Source of the DNA: Madurella fahalii
Lineage: Eukaryota > Ascomycota > Sordariomycetes > Sordariales
DNA length: 64,000 nucleotides
Assembly (NCBI GenBank): GCA_029876055.1
Contig: CM056877.1
Span: 4,898,001 to 4,962,000 of the forward strand
Direction of reading: 5' to 3'
The notes below the pieces were generated by a model. It saw only the letters and a program-made list of their open reading frames with translations, made no database searches and had not been told where the DNA came from. A program made the position numbers and the translations under genes. Each line of letters starts with the position of its first letter. Position 1 is the first letter of the stretch. Positions 44,043 to 54,713 of the stretch are shown here, piece after piece.

Positions 44043-44063
44043 AAAAAAAAAAAAAAAAAAAAA
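44043..44063. repeat. Poly(A) tract, 21 nt
   Basis: Uninterrupted A run about 130 bp downstream of the candidate proline-rich gene. Confidence 0.95.
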
Positions 44064-44196
44064 CGCCCTAGTAACAAAGTGAAGATGCTCAAGGTCAGCA
44101 CTTGGTCGAGGTTTCCAGCACACCTTTCTCTCCGCAAATCTTACCGAGGGACGTGAGTGAGAAGGACCCCATCGAAGGCCCGGAGCGTTGGAACAT

Positions 44197-44466
44197 TTAG
44201 GGGGTAGGAGGGGGTGAGGGAACGTTGGGCCTAGGGGCAAGCGGACCAGGACGTGGGTTTGGTCCCGGCGTTGGCGGGCGTGGAGGATTTGGGAAACGAA
44301 GCGGCATCCCGGGCCATGAGGGGCTGGGATACGTGAAGTTGGGAATCTCTGGGAATAGATCTTCATCGTCCTCAGGGGTCTCGTGTGTGAGTGTGTTCTC
44401 TATGGGCAGAGTCTCGCCGAGAGGCAGAGTATCCACCAGGAGATACATATCTGGGATTCTGATCAT
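44197..44466 (-). CDS. Candidate proline-rich microprotein
   Basis: 89-residue ORF. A TATA box on the same strand (44650-44644) is followed by a leader rich in CAAC/CACC and CT (roughly 44615-44467) with no ATG; the first AUG after the expected transcription start is 44466 (acaATGAT). The product has an acidic patch (HETPEDDEDLFPEIP) then a proline-rich C-terminus (PSPSWPGM, NPPRPPTPGPNPRP, PSPPPTP). No signal peptide, family or homologue known to me. The promoter-leader-AUG order is what makes it more than a random frame. Alternative: an unrelated noncoding transcript. Confidence 0.38.
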   Translation of the reverse strand: MIRIPDMYLLVDTLPLGETLPIENTLTHETPEDDEDLFPEIPNFTYPSPSWPGMPLRFPNPPRPPTPGPNPRPGPLAPRPNVPSPPPTP

Positions 44467-44643
44467 TGTCTCTGAAGAGTTTCGTGTTGTCGGGCTGGTG
44501 TACGGCAATGAGAGATTGTGTTTCTAGCGGCGACAGATTGGTGGCTTGCGTTTCTGAGATGAGTTGCGAGCGAAGAGAGCACAGGAGATTGGTGATATTG
44601 TTGAGGTGAATGCCAGGACGTCTAAGGTGAGCACACATGGGGC

Positions 44644-44650
44644 CTTTATA
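44644..44650 (-). promoter_or_regulatory. TATA box of the candidate microprotein gene
   Basis: TATAAAG on the minus strand, about 180 bp upstream of the ORF start at 44466. Confidence 0.45.
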
Positions 44651-46768
44651 GAATATGCCATCTTCGTCCGACAAAACAGGAACAGGACCGGAGCACAGGT
44701 GTTGCATCAGTCACAAGACAGACGAGGCTGTTACACATGGCCCCGTGTAACTTCAACCACGTAGCCAGCAGGCAGAGTCAGTTGCGCGCTTGTGCTTGTG
44801 GTAGACGCGAACCAAGGCTCTGTTGAAACGAAGGATTGTGCTGTCCCCCGGACATGTTTCCGTAACATATTTGGATAGGGAAGGTGGCAATGGGGGTTCC
44901 GACGTCCTTGGTGCTAAGAAAGGATGGCTGCCGTCAGTGGACCTTGTGGTAGGGCGACGACGGCGTGGGACCAGGGTTCGCAGTTCTCTGGCAAGGAAAC
45001 CCAAGCAGTGACGTCTCATGGGGTTTAAGTTGGGGGCCCCACAGGCATCCGGATGTAGGGAGATGACGGCGCGAGTCCACCGCAGCCAACACGTCGAGAG
45101 ATGATGGAACGGGATTGGGGCGTGGCAGGACGGGGCTATGTGGTGCATGTTCCGCTGTTGCCTGCAGTCCAATTGCTTGTGGAGATGCAATGTCGGGATA
45201 CATTAGACCGCACAATCTGGGGGTGAGCGAGCCGGTGAGAGAGGTAAACTGGCGGTGACAATGGAACCGCAGACCAACATGCCGATGACTCTCCAGGGAG
45301 AGAGCGTGGCAGGTTAACGCAACGTGGCCGGCAGCACTGCGGCCCGAGAGCCCCCGCAAACCGCTTGGTACGACTGCCGACCACTCCGCCATTGGAAGAT
45401 GCCGCGAAGGAAATGTGGCTAGACACTCAAAACCGCCGATAAGCTGCCTAATCGACTTCCCTCCCCGAGCTCGTTAGGGAGTCGAGTCACTTGGACCGTT
45501 CGACTGATGGGAGCCCTGGGGGCCGGAAGGGCCCGCCCTAACGGTAACCCATTTAGCGTCCTGCAGGACCGGTCGGATCTGAGACAGTGGAGTCCGGCTC
45601 CCCGGGTGCAGCTGTCGTGCAGCTGCAAGTGCTGGGTGCCGGGTTTGCATTGGCCCCCGCAGACGCAGCTAATAACGGCAGGGCTGACTGCTTGGCGACG
45701 GGTTTTGAAGCTTCGAGAAAACCGTCCCTCTTGCTGGCGGAGTCGACAAGCCTCGGAGCCAGAGAGCGGCGTATGAAACAGGCAGTACGCGGAAGGCATC
45801 TCAAATCGCCTGTGATATTTCCGGCATCGCGAGTTCCTCATGAGCCCGTCCGGTGGGTCTATTCGTTCTCATTTTGATGACCCGTCCGCTGTGGAATCTG
45901 GTGTTGGCCGGTATCACGTAGTGCAGCCGGGCCCAATCAAATTTGCCTGCGTCCCAATCCTCGCCTCTCGATGTCCTCTCAGCAGAGGGGGCGCACGCGC
46001 ACCATGGTCGGGGACGAACTTGGAAGGTGATACGCCGAGTTATATTCATCAATTCACCGAGGCGGCGACTGACTTACTAGGTCCGCTGCTTATCCGTTCG
46101 TCGGGCGCTTCTGCTAAGACGTTAGCCGTCTGCGTATGGTGCTAAAATAGGTAGTCTCACGCACTTCGGTATCCCGAGTTGTACAGTACCAATGGAGTCC
46201 TCGAACGCTGCCTGAAGCTCGTTCGTCCAATTGTGTGCGATTCGCGCGAGGTCACAGTATCTTGTGTAACTCTGCTGATTAAATTGGTAGGGCTGATTGT
46301 TGGACTCCGTTTCCTTGTAGGGACCCGAAGGATCGCGGCCAGATATTGCCGGGCTCGTAAAGGGCCTCGTCAAAAGAACCTTGCTTACGGACCCAGGCTC
46401 ATTAGTCGTTGAAAGTAGACAGCAAAAAGAACCTGTTGCGAAGCATGCCGATGAGTGATGATAAGTCGAAACAACACATGCGTTCCGTCCAGCGAACCGC
46501 GATAATTGGGAGCGAGGGGCCCGGATTGGACAGTTTGCGATCCTGGGTGGGAGCAGCCCTCCCGACGACTGTGTGAACTATCAACCTTTTGAGCGAAAGG
46601 AGGTTTCGCAGCAGGATGGTTCGTCATCTGAGCTCTATTAGCCTAACAACACTGCACGCTAAAGCACACATGAGCTGAAAACCCTTTTGGTCCCCTTTTC
46701 CCGTCCCAGCCCCCCAACGCCGATCCCTCCCCAACGAGCCCGGTTGCTGACACCAATTCATTGGTTCT
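44651..46768. other. Intergenic, no gene seen
   Basis: About 2.1 kb of short overlapping frames without motifs. It includes the 3' flank of the SR-type gene at its right end. Confidence 0.5.
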
Positions 46769-47913
46769 TCATCTACGCTCCCGATCCCGACTACGACTGC
46801 GACTTCTGCTACGCCTGTCGTAACTATCGTAGCTATCCCGACTAGGACTCCTCCGCCGGTCTCTGTCGCCGTAGCCATCATAACGCCTCCCATAACTACG
46901 GCTGCCTCTGCCAGCCCCACCGCTACGGCCTGGAGGCGTCCGGGAACGGGATCTAGACGAGTAAGACGACGACCGAGATCGGTATCTGCGACCGCCGCTT
47001 GGGGGTGGTAAGGGCGACCGCGATCGAGAGCGCGATACCGACCTTGGGCGGTAGCTATCAGAGCGAGGACCGTAGCGGCTGGGCCCGCCGGCCGGAGCCG
47101 GTGATCTCCAACCACGACCGCTGGAAGGACCGGCCCCTGAGGACCCAGCAGGTCCAGGCCTAAAGTTTGTCGGTGGGCCGCGGGGGGCGAAATTCGCGCT
47201 GCGACGAGCCATCGGAGGCGAGGGAGAGAGTTTCCGCCGCGGCAAGACGATCGACACGTTGATAACAGCGCCGTCAAGTTGGGCTTCGTGCATGTGTGCA
47301 ATGGCATCCTGCGCATCGGCCTCGTTTACGTAAAGGATGTATGCCGTGCCTCGATTAATGCCCGCTTCATGTGGACGTTAGCATTAGGACCAATTAGGCG
47401 CTTTCGAGACCCACGCTGGGGGCTGGCTCACATTGTCTGTTGACAGGGAGATCTAGATCGTCGATTTCCCCATACCGGCCGAAGATTTCGAACAGGTGGT
47501 CCTCATTGACATTCTTGGTTAAGCGCTCGACGACGATCTGAGATCGAGGTACTCGTTAGCCAGACGGTGCGAAGTTTGTCAAGTGCTTGGCTTGCCTTGG
47601 TGGACTTCATCCGCGGGCTCTGGCTGCGGGTTCTGCTTCGCGAGCGATTTGCTCTATCCCGGCTATAACTCCTATCACGAGAGTAGCTGCGACTACGGCT
47701 GGGCGTGAGGCTCCGGCTGCGGCTGCGACTTCGGTATCTGCCATTTCGGGGGGGCGGGGAGCGGTCGCGCGAAGCTCGATCGTATCCGCGGCGGCGATCC
47801 ATCGACGGCGACCGCGACAACCGTGACAGAGGAGTCGGCGACCGGGAACGGGATCGAGACGGGCGCCGATCGCTCTGAAGAACAGGGTCGATAGACCTCG
47901 ATACAGAAGCCAT
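46769..47913 (-). CDS. SR-type RNA-binding protein, RNPS1-like
   Basis: 339-residue nuclear RNA-binding protein with RS domains on both sides of one RRM, the layout of RNPS1, a splicing activator and exon-junction-complex-associated factor. Exons 47913-47596, 47537-47432, 47364-46769. Intron 1 (58 nt) has a GC donor in AAG|GCAAGC with branch GCTAAC and acceptor CTCAG; intron 2 (67 nt) is GTGAGC/GCTAAC/GAAG. Splicing gives TKIVVERLTKNVNEDHLFEI (RNP2) and GINRGTAYILYVNE (RNP1), then AIAHMHEAQLDGAVINV. Residues 1-105 and about 200-339 are Arg/Ser-rich (SRSRSRSP, YSSRSRSRTPP, RRSRSRSRSRDRERR). The RRM starts exactly at the GC-AG junction. Confidence 0.9.
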
Positions 47914-48792
47914 GGTGGCGTAGCCTAGCTAAATGGCGGCCGATGGGTGGGCTGCAAGACGGATTGGTCGGTTGCTCGGGAAGCTCTCGCTGCTGCGACC
48001 AAGATTCCATTCCAGGGCAGTTTGCGAGGACTCGGAACTCTTGGCGCGCCCATGGTTCGGCAGGCAAGGGGATGCGCCGTGCGGAACACGTGATTGGGTG
48101 ATCACTGGCCAGCGGCCCCACACCTTCGCTGGGTGCATTTGCGTCATTGTCTTGGCGAGACTGGTTCACTCACCGAACCACGCGCCGTGAGCACTGCACT
48201 CGCGAGCAATCAGCTTCTGCACACATCTGCACGATGACCGAGGTGACCGTGGCAGCACAATTATGGACCGAGGCACAGCAGGATGGAAGCCGCAGCAAGT
48301 ACGCAAAGGCCTTGCTCGAGTTCTGCTCCTGCTGGTTTCTATCACATCATCTGTCAGTTGCGCTGGCCGCTGTCCCCAACCATTGCCTGGCCACTTGGCA
48401 CGTAGAGCTTCGCCCTTCTATTTCAGGCGGTCCTTCTCTGGGCAGATGAGGTAATCGCGGCACCCCAGTTATGGGCAGACAGGACCCTGCATTCACTGGA
48501 TGGTCTGGCCCTCGGGCCTTGGCCTCAATCCGTCGTCTGCCCATCATCCTTATTGGGCTACCACAGCTGCATCAAGGGCTCAGGTTGGCCTTTAATTTGA
48601 CGTCATGTCGTAGATCACCACAGGCGCCCCAGAATCAGGTTTGGAAGGTCTTTGAAGGATGATGATGGCGGCGAGGGAGAACCAACCCTCAAATACGGTG
48701 CATCTCCTCTGGCCATTTCCGACATCTTCTAGTCACCCATCAACACTCCAACCTTGAAGCTTCAGCAGAATATACCAAGACAACCAAACACC
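47914..48792. other. Divergent intergenic region
   Basis: Between the SR-type gene (minus) and the coiled-coil protein (plus). A short frame from an ATG at 48234 (MTEVTVAAQLWTEAQ) looks somewhat protein-like but degenerates within about 35 residues. Confidence 0.45.
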
Positions 48793-49351
48793 ATGCCTCT
48801 CTTCTCACGCCACGCCGAACCAGTCCAGGAGCCCTCGCCGGCCGTTTATGAAGAGCGGCCAAAGCGACACGGTCTCTTCGGCAGCCGCCATTCACCTTCT
48901 CCGCCGCCCACAAACGGTACGCGAGCCACATCCACCACTCATCGGACCTCCCCCGATCGCGGCCAGGGTGGCGGCATCTTTCGCCGCTCAACCGATGCCA
49001 GCAACACAAGCAACGGCCGCCGCAGCCTGCTCCACCGGTCGCATGGTAATGGCGCCATCGCCGGGATGGACCCCAGCATCCTACAAGCACGGGAGCGCGT
49101 CATGGCCGCCGAGGCTGCCGAGCGAGAAGCCGACCGCGCTCTGATCGCTGCACGAGAGAGTGTTCGCCAGGCACGCGAGGAAGTGCGCAGGCTCGAGCTC
49201 GAAGCCGAGGAGGAGGCCAGGCTGGCCAAGATCAAGCAGCAACAGGCCAAGGAAGTCTCCAAGAGAGGCAAGCAGCTTGGACGTAGGTACACCCTTGTGG
49301 ATATAACCCAGTCTACCTTAAGTTACTGACGTTGTTGTAGGCTATGACTAA
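48793..49351 (+). CDS. Small conserved fungal coiled-coil protein
   Basis: 166-residue protein of unknown function. Exons 48793-49282 and 49341-49351; the 58-nt intron (GTAGGT/CTGAC/TGTAG) leaves a tiny last exon of three codons, giving the end KQLGRYD instead of a read-through tail. The N-terminus MPLFSR and the segment ERPKRHGLFGSRHSPSPPP are basic and disordered; residues about 95-155 form one long charged helix (RERVMAAEAAEREADRAL, ARESVRQAREEVRRLELEAE) likely to be a coiled coil. I recall similar short fungal proteins with the same MPLF start and RGK-LGR ending. No signal peptide. Probably cytoplasmic; may respond to stress but nothing here shows it. Confidence 0.75.
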
Positions 49352-49789
49352 AGACCTGTCTGGATTCGCTTTGCACACTCCCTAGCCTTCGGTCACGTTT
49401 CCTTCACCACCGAGTACGGCCACTACCTCGGCGTTTCCGCGTAGCTTGCAAGAATTCTCTTTTGTGTTATTTCCCTTGATACCACTTATCGATGTAACAT
49501 CTTGTACTAGCAATATACCACTTCTATCAACTACGTGTTCCTTAGATGCTCCTCGTGTCATACCACAGCATCTTGAGAGACAACCCGTCACGGCACCATG
49601 CCATTACCGATATGGAAGAGGAATGCCGGAGCCCCTCTCGTAATCCATTGCTAAATTACTTGAGACTTTGCCGGAAACAACAACCGCTCATATTCCCTCT
49701 CCCTCCCCTTCTCCACGCCATTCCCTTCAACGTATGACAACTTTGACTCCCAGCCAGTCCATGCATTCCTCCACCCTTCCAATCCGGCC
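49352..49789. other. Convergent intergenic region
   Basis: 3' flanks of the coiled-coil protein (plus) and the GPI-anchored protein (minus). No gene seen. Confidence 0.55.
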
Positions 49790-50320
49790 TCAAAGCATAA
49801 TCAGCGCCGCACCAAACGCCACAACACCAGCAGCCATCGACAAACCCCCGCCAGCAGACAGACCACCGGACGCCGCGCCACCGTGGCCATGACCCGCGAC
49901 GTCTCTAGCGCTGTGCTCGTCCCTACACTCGGCCGACTGGGTGCCAGGCTTGCACAGCTCCCTCCTCACCACCCCATCGGACCCCATGGAGTCGTCCGCC
50001 GCCGGGGCTGGGTCATCCCGCGCCGTGATAGACATCGCTGAGGTCGTGGTGGGAGGGGGAGCAACTCTGACGTGGAACGGGCCGTGGGGGATGTGATTAG
50101 GAGTGGTTGGAACGGCGGTGCGTGGGGGGAGATTGGTGTTGGCGCTGGCGGTGGTGGTAACGGTGACGGTGGCGGTTACAGTGGCAGTAGCAGTGGTAAT
50201 AGACATAGTGCAGCTGCTTGCGGAAGTGTTGAGGTCGATGATGCTGCGAGGGGTTGTGGTGAGAGCGCTAGCTGGGAGTAGGGCCATTGCGAGGCCGGCG
50301 GCAAGATGGATGAGACGCAT
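49790..50320 (-). CDS. GPI-anchored Ser/Thr-rich cell-surface protein
   Basis: 176-residue protein with a signal peptide (MRLIHLAAGLAMALLPASA), a Thr/Ser-rich stretch (TATATVTATVTVTTTAS, residues about 43-60), a proline-rich middle and a C-terminal hydrophobic tail preceded by small Gly/Ser/Ala residues (SAGGGLSMAAGVVAFGAALIML region) that fits a GPI signal. Two cysteines flank GTQSAE (LCKPGTQSAECRDE). No catalytic motif. Such proteins are heavily O-mannosylated wall components. Single exon; a TATA box lies 155 bp upstream. A second, smaller protein of the same design occurs at 57838-58143, without clear sequence similarity. Confidence 0.8.
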   Translation of the reverse strand: MRLIHLAAGLAMALLPASALTTTPRSIIDLNTSASSCTMSITTATATVTATVTVTTTASANTNLPPRTAVPTTPNHIPHGPFHVRVAPPPTTTSAMSITARDDPAPAADDSMGSDGVVRRELCKPGTQSAECRDEHSARDVAGHGHGGAASGGLSAGGGLSMAAGVVAFGAALIML

Positions 50321-50473
50321 CTTGGACTTGCGTTGGTTGAGTTTGTCGGTAAGGTGGTTTGGGGGAGCTGGTGACGCTATTGGTGCCGGATGAGTTGCTC
50401 TTCGCTAGTACGGTCACGAGCCTCTGAGAACTGCTTGGAAATGGGAAATACGGGACAAGTAGCCTATGACCTT

Positions 50474-50481
50474 CTTATATA
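50474..50481 (-). promoter_or_regulatory. TATA box of the GPI-protein gene
   Basis: TATATAAG on the minus strand about 155 bp upstream of the start codon at 50320. Confidence 0.5.
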
Positions 50482-52287
50482 TGGCGGATGCGTCTGAGCG
50501 TTATGGAGCGTTTCGCTCCGTCGGCCGCCGTCGTTTCGAGGATGATTAGTCCGCTCCTGCTCCATCTTGAAGCTCTAAATTCTAGCTTCCCGTCATAACA
50601 CAATGCAGCCATCTGCCAGGTGATCCTCTTCATTTTCAGGCACGGATAAGAGTCGTCGGAAAAAGAGGCTCCTGGAATAACGCGTTTGCCACGCGTTTGT
50701 GCGGGAGCGGACTCTCCGCTGTCTGCGCTACTAGCCGACTTCATCCGATGCGAGGATGGGGAAGATTGTTCATGGCCCATCGGCGCGTCGCGTGCCATAT
50801 CGATGAGTTCAAATGCTCCACATGCTCGATTAACGTATGTGATCGTGTGGGATTGTGCTGTCCTGGCAACCAGATGGATGGCAGGAAGGAACCATCACCC
50901 CACATGGCATAACCTGCCCGGACTTCATTGTTCTGCTGACTGTGACTGGAGTTCTTTGAGCAGTGATGCTGACATATCTGAAAGCAACAGGACGTCATAC
51001 GGGTTCGGCACCCACAAAGACCGCCAACCGTAAATGGAATCTCACTTCAAACTACCTAACCGAACAATAGCAGAGATACGGAGAAGTGGAAGCCTGAAGA
51101 GAAAACGCATCGGGAGAAGACTACAGACGAGAAAAGGAAAGATCGTTTTCTCTGTTTAGAACAGTTGATAACTGAGAGAGCCAATATGATTCGCATCTAT
51201 GAATAAAAAGACTTTTCGCCATGGGCGTAGCTATTTAACTCTAAACGCTTTGCATAGTTAGCATCCAAATGCGAGATAGCAGTTTATCTATGCAGCGTGA
51301 TGCCCCCTGAATGCGGTAAGCAATGTTAGCAAGCCAGTTAGTGCAATTCATCATACAACTAAGGGCATCTACTCTGGCACATATTTCCCTCCTTCAACTT
51401 CGTCTAGTTGTTTAGTTTCGTTGGGAACCTCTCGGCAAGCCAACGCTGCATTAGATTGCCTTGGAAGAGTAATTACGGTAGGCTCGACACAATTCCGTGC
51501 CATATAATTCGACATATCCTTGCCGTGATGACGTAGCCTGGTGCATACAAGTGCAGTGCAGACATCAGGCGCTGCTGCTGCTCTCTGCCATATGATGCCC
51601 CTCTTTCCCCGAGATGCCACATCATCTGCCATCCGGGATCCGCTGTCTAGAGGTTAACGGGATTATGACTTAAGTGCCTAACAATTTTCCCTCCTTCTAC
51701 TTATATATAGGCTGCGAACTTTTCCTGAATCTGTTTCATTTGTTCAATGTCAATATCGCGCCGTCGTCTCAAATGTAAAGCGTATCTACGCTCCTGTTAG
51801 CCGGTGCGCCGACCGCCCATATGGCTTTCTAGATGGAAGACATCCGGCACCAGTATCAGCTCAGCTTACTGGGCCCCTACCCATTCATCGAACTCGATAC
51901 TGACCCCCAGAGTCACAATCTCGTGGTCAACTGTCAACGTAACGCCTACAGCACCCTACCTAACTTGTGACACTGAAGGTGCAATTGCTGCCCTGCAATT
52001 GCGGTTCCGCTTTTGCGACATAACTATACCCTAGCACCCCGGGCTAAGAGATGGGATGAGGCCTGCGCATCCTACACTCAACAATTGTGATGGTGTCTGG
52101 TGCCGGCCTGTACGGTTTATTGAACTGAAGCTCAAACTACAGCACTGTCAGGTCGGGAGAGAATTGCTAGGCGCACATCTTGTGGATCGAACTAGGCATA
52201 AAGGATGAAAGCATTGTTCGCTCGCCACAACTCCTCCATCGCTCTATCTTCGTTCCGCAATGCTTCGTCCACCAACGGTTCTCTTCG
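50482..52287. other. Intergenic with a degraded ORF
   Basis: No complete gene. A TATA-like TTATATATAG at 51701-51710 is followed by a 45-codon ORF 51833-51970 (MEDIRHQYQLSLLGPYPFIE start) that reads like natural protein and stops at a TGA; it may be the first part of the kinase relic downstream or another fragment. Confidence 0.45.
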
Positions 52288-52915
52288 ATGGCCATCGGCG
52301 GCATCGCCCACGAGCTGCCCGACCATATGTACATCCCTGAGATTGACGTTGAGGACTTCGAGGATTACATTGTTGGCGGATATCATCCGACTATCATCGG
52401 AGACATTGGCAACCGCCAGGGCCTCCCCGGTACTCCACACTCCCGCCATGTATCTGCCACCCAAGGACCCCTTCAACGAACCCATTACCCTAGCTGCAGA
52501 TGTTTGGACGCTTGGGGTCCGCCTCTACGAAATCCTCGGCGAACGGCGGTTTCGCGAAACCTTCAGCTGGGTTCACGATGATATCCTCGCTGACATGATC
52601 AGCACCCCGGAGGCGCCGCCAGCGCGCTGGTAGGACAAATGGGCCGACCGCGGCGAGTTCTGAGCCGGATGGCTATGGAAGCCGGGCGACATCAAACGCA
52701 TCTACACGCCCGTCTTCTGACGGCTGCATCAACGCATGTGGGACATGGGCCGTGGTGAGACGCCCGAGACGTGCCAATAGGATGTGCAAGGCAGGGAGAT
52801 GGGCGCATTGGAGGAGATACTGAGCGGCATGTTGGCGTTTGAGCCCGACAAGAGGCTGATGGCTGAGCAGTTGGTGAGGTGCGAGTATGTGGTCAAGTGG
52901 GCCTTGCCGGCTTGA
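52288..52915 (+). pseudogene. Decayed SRPK-like protein kinase, core deleted
   Basis: Relic of a fungal Ser/Thr kinase of the SRPK type. The first part (frame from ATG 52288) has EIDVEDFEDYIVGGYHPTI, the segment that precedes the N-lobe. After a +1 frame change near 52430 the sequence jumps directly to the C-lobe: MYLPPKDPF, NEPITLAADVWTLGVRLYEI, then RWxDKW, KPGDIKRIYTPVF, RLHQRMWDMGRGETPETCQ, DVQGREMGALEEIL and MLAFEPDKR, ending at TGA 52913. The Gly-loop, VAIK lysine, HRD and DFG motifs are all absent. Four in-frame stops interrupt the C-lobe: TAG 52631, TGA 52661, TGA 52718, TAG 52778, at places where Trp, Arg or Gln codons would be expected, as after C-to-T/G-to-A changes. Not functional as a kinase. 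Confidence 0.75.
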
Positions 52916-53532
52916 GAGAGACAGCAGGCGAGAAAGGGGATTTGTTTTTTTAGTTAAGCAGCGACGATGGGTACGAAAGGAATGATAAAAATACGAGGTT
53001 TCAAATGTAATCCACATTGGTAAGCTTGTGGAACATCTGGCCTTTATATATTATTATTTTCTGATTGTAGTATTCTGAAACCTAATGTGGACAGTCCGTC
53101 TCTCAATGACGGTGTTGGAGGAAGGGGAGCAGAACATTGTAAGCAACACAATAATTACTAGAAAATATAGCAATATCGGAGTCGAGTCTAAACAGCTAAG
53201 CAAGCAGCCATCAATAATCTGGAAATCCGGGAATTTGAGAAGACGTAAAAAGGCTGGGCAGCTTGTGGCATGCTTGGACACTTTCGAGAGCAATAGTGGT
53301 GCCAGGCTACCACGGTCGTGAACAACTGTTAAGGTAAGGTACCTTTGCTGATCGCCTCACTAAGCACAAGAGCACGTGATAGTACGCGTTGTCACGTGGA
53401 ATTGTGTCTCTCGCATCCTCGGGTGTGACATGAGTACTCGAGTTCCTTAAAGTGCAAGAAAAGGCATTTGTGACGCGCAACAACTCTAGACGTGTTTAGT
53501 TGCGCTTTTTATCTTGAGAAACGCTGCTGAAG
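52916..53532. other. Intergenic, promoter of the F-box-type gene
   Basis: No gene seen. Two CACGTG-type E-box motifs occur close together near 53370-53400, about 140-160 bp upstream of the next start codon. Confidence 0.45.
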
Positions 53533-54627
53533 ATGTCGAATCCGCCTCTCGAGTCGGAGATACTCATTTCTCGTCTATCCCATCGTCCCTGCCACCTCCT
53601 CAGAGCCATGATCAAGGTCACCGACTCACCAATATCTTTGAGCACTACGCTGACCAGCCGTATCCGGACCGACCGCATCTCGCCACTTGGCATCCTCGAT
53701 CGTCTCCCGCCGGAAGTCATGTCAATTGTCCTTGACATGCTCGATATCCAGTCACTTGCACGTTTTGCAAGGGGTTCCTTGCGGGGCAACATGTTCGTTC
53801 AATCACACCGTGCATATCGAGACCTAGTTACCTTTGCTCCCCAAGCCCTTTTAGCGTTGGCCAGGACGGGGCTGATCCGTCTTCATTCCGCCGCTGACCT
53901 GCACACTGCTTTGCGAATGGAACGATGTACGACTTGTATCGAGTATGGCGCGTTTCTGTTCCTTCCCACCTGCGAGAGATGCTGTTGGGAATGCCTTCGT
54001 CGTAATCTGTCATTTCGGATGCTTTTACCGAGAGAAGCAAAGAGATATTTTGCTCTCTCAGAACGGCATCTTAAACAGCTCCTTACCCTTTCCGTTATCC
54101 CTGGCGACTATGGCGTATGCGGCAAGCCTGCTCCGGAACATTGCAAGCTGGTTAGCGTGAAAGGAGCGAGAGCCCTTGGACTTAGAGTACGGGGATCCAC
54201 GGAAAAACTGGCACAGGCTATGGCGAGGAGATGCAAATCCGCAAGACTCCTCGTCACGGGTGAGTACCTCCAGGCTGAGCTAGCGGTATTCCAAGACCAG
54301 GACTTGCTGTTATTGCCAGACCAAGGCAACATCCCGCCCGATAACTTCTTTGGCATGGCATCCATTCCGTTCCCTTCGTTCTCAAAGTCGGGCAGGATGG
54401 AAGTCGGTCTGTGGTGCCGGGGCTGCGAAAATACCCTCCGCCTATACGACAGTCTGCGCTTACCTCGGGATGTGCTCGCGACTGTGGTGCCGTCGAACTG
54501 TGTACCATTGCGGGTACTGCTCGGCTTGGAAAGGCGGGCCAGATCCCGAGAGTCATTCTTAGATCACATTAAGCACTGCTACGGCGCACAGCAACTGGTT
54601 TCTGAATTGCCGCCAGGAGGCAAATGA
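53533..54627 (+). CDS. F-box-type fungal protein
   Basis: 364-residue single-exon protein. Residues about 51-95 (LGILDRLPPEVMSIVLDML, IQSLARFARGS) fit a fungal F-box helix set, which would bind Skp1 in an SCF ubiquitin ligase. A Cys-rich segment follows (RCTTCIEYGAFLFLPTCERC, CWEC), common in this lineage-expanded family, and a further CRGCENTL. No Kelch, WD or LRR repeats are seen, so the substrate-binding part is undefined. Start at 53533 (agATGTCG); Met26 (53608) is possible. The frame is intact although both neighbouring kinase-like genes are decayed. Expanded fungal F-box families are often accessory and variable between strains. Confidence 0.72.
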   Translation: MSNPPLESEILISRLSHRPCHLLRAMIKVTDSPISLSTTLTSRIRTDRISPLGILDRLPPEVMSIVLDMLDIQSLARFARGSLRGNMFVQSHRAYRDLVTFAPQALLALARTGLIRLHSAADLHTALRMERCTTCIEYGAFLFLPTCERCCWECLRRNLSFRMLLPREAKRYFALSERHLKQLLTLSVIPGDYGVCGKPAPEHCKLVSVKGARALGLRVRGSTEKLAQAMARRCKSARLLVTGEYLQAELAVFQDQDLLLLPDQGNIPPDNFFGMASIPFPSFSKSGRMEVGLWCRGCENTLRLYDSLRLPRDVLATVVPSNCVPLRVLLGLERRARSRESFLDHIKHCYGAQQLVSELPPGGK

Positions 54628-54713
54628 AACTAGACAGTCTCGGTGCAAGAGTTCCAGGGATGATAGAGAAGTTCAATATGGAAAACTAAAATGTATGCCC
54701 GGTTGCCAACTTC

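Larger units (their letters stand above)
41099..44196. other. Intergenic, no complete gene seen
   Basis: 5' flank of the New1-like gene, then about 3 kb without a supportable full gene. Contains a possible protein fragment at 41774-41870, the minisatellite at 42173-42220 and the A21 run at 44043-44063. Confidence 0.5.
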
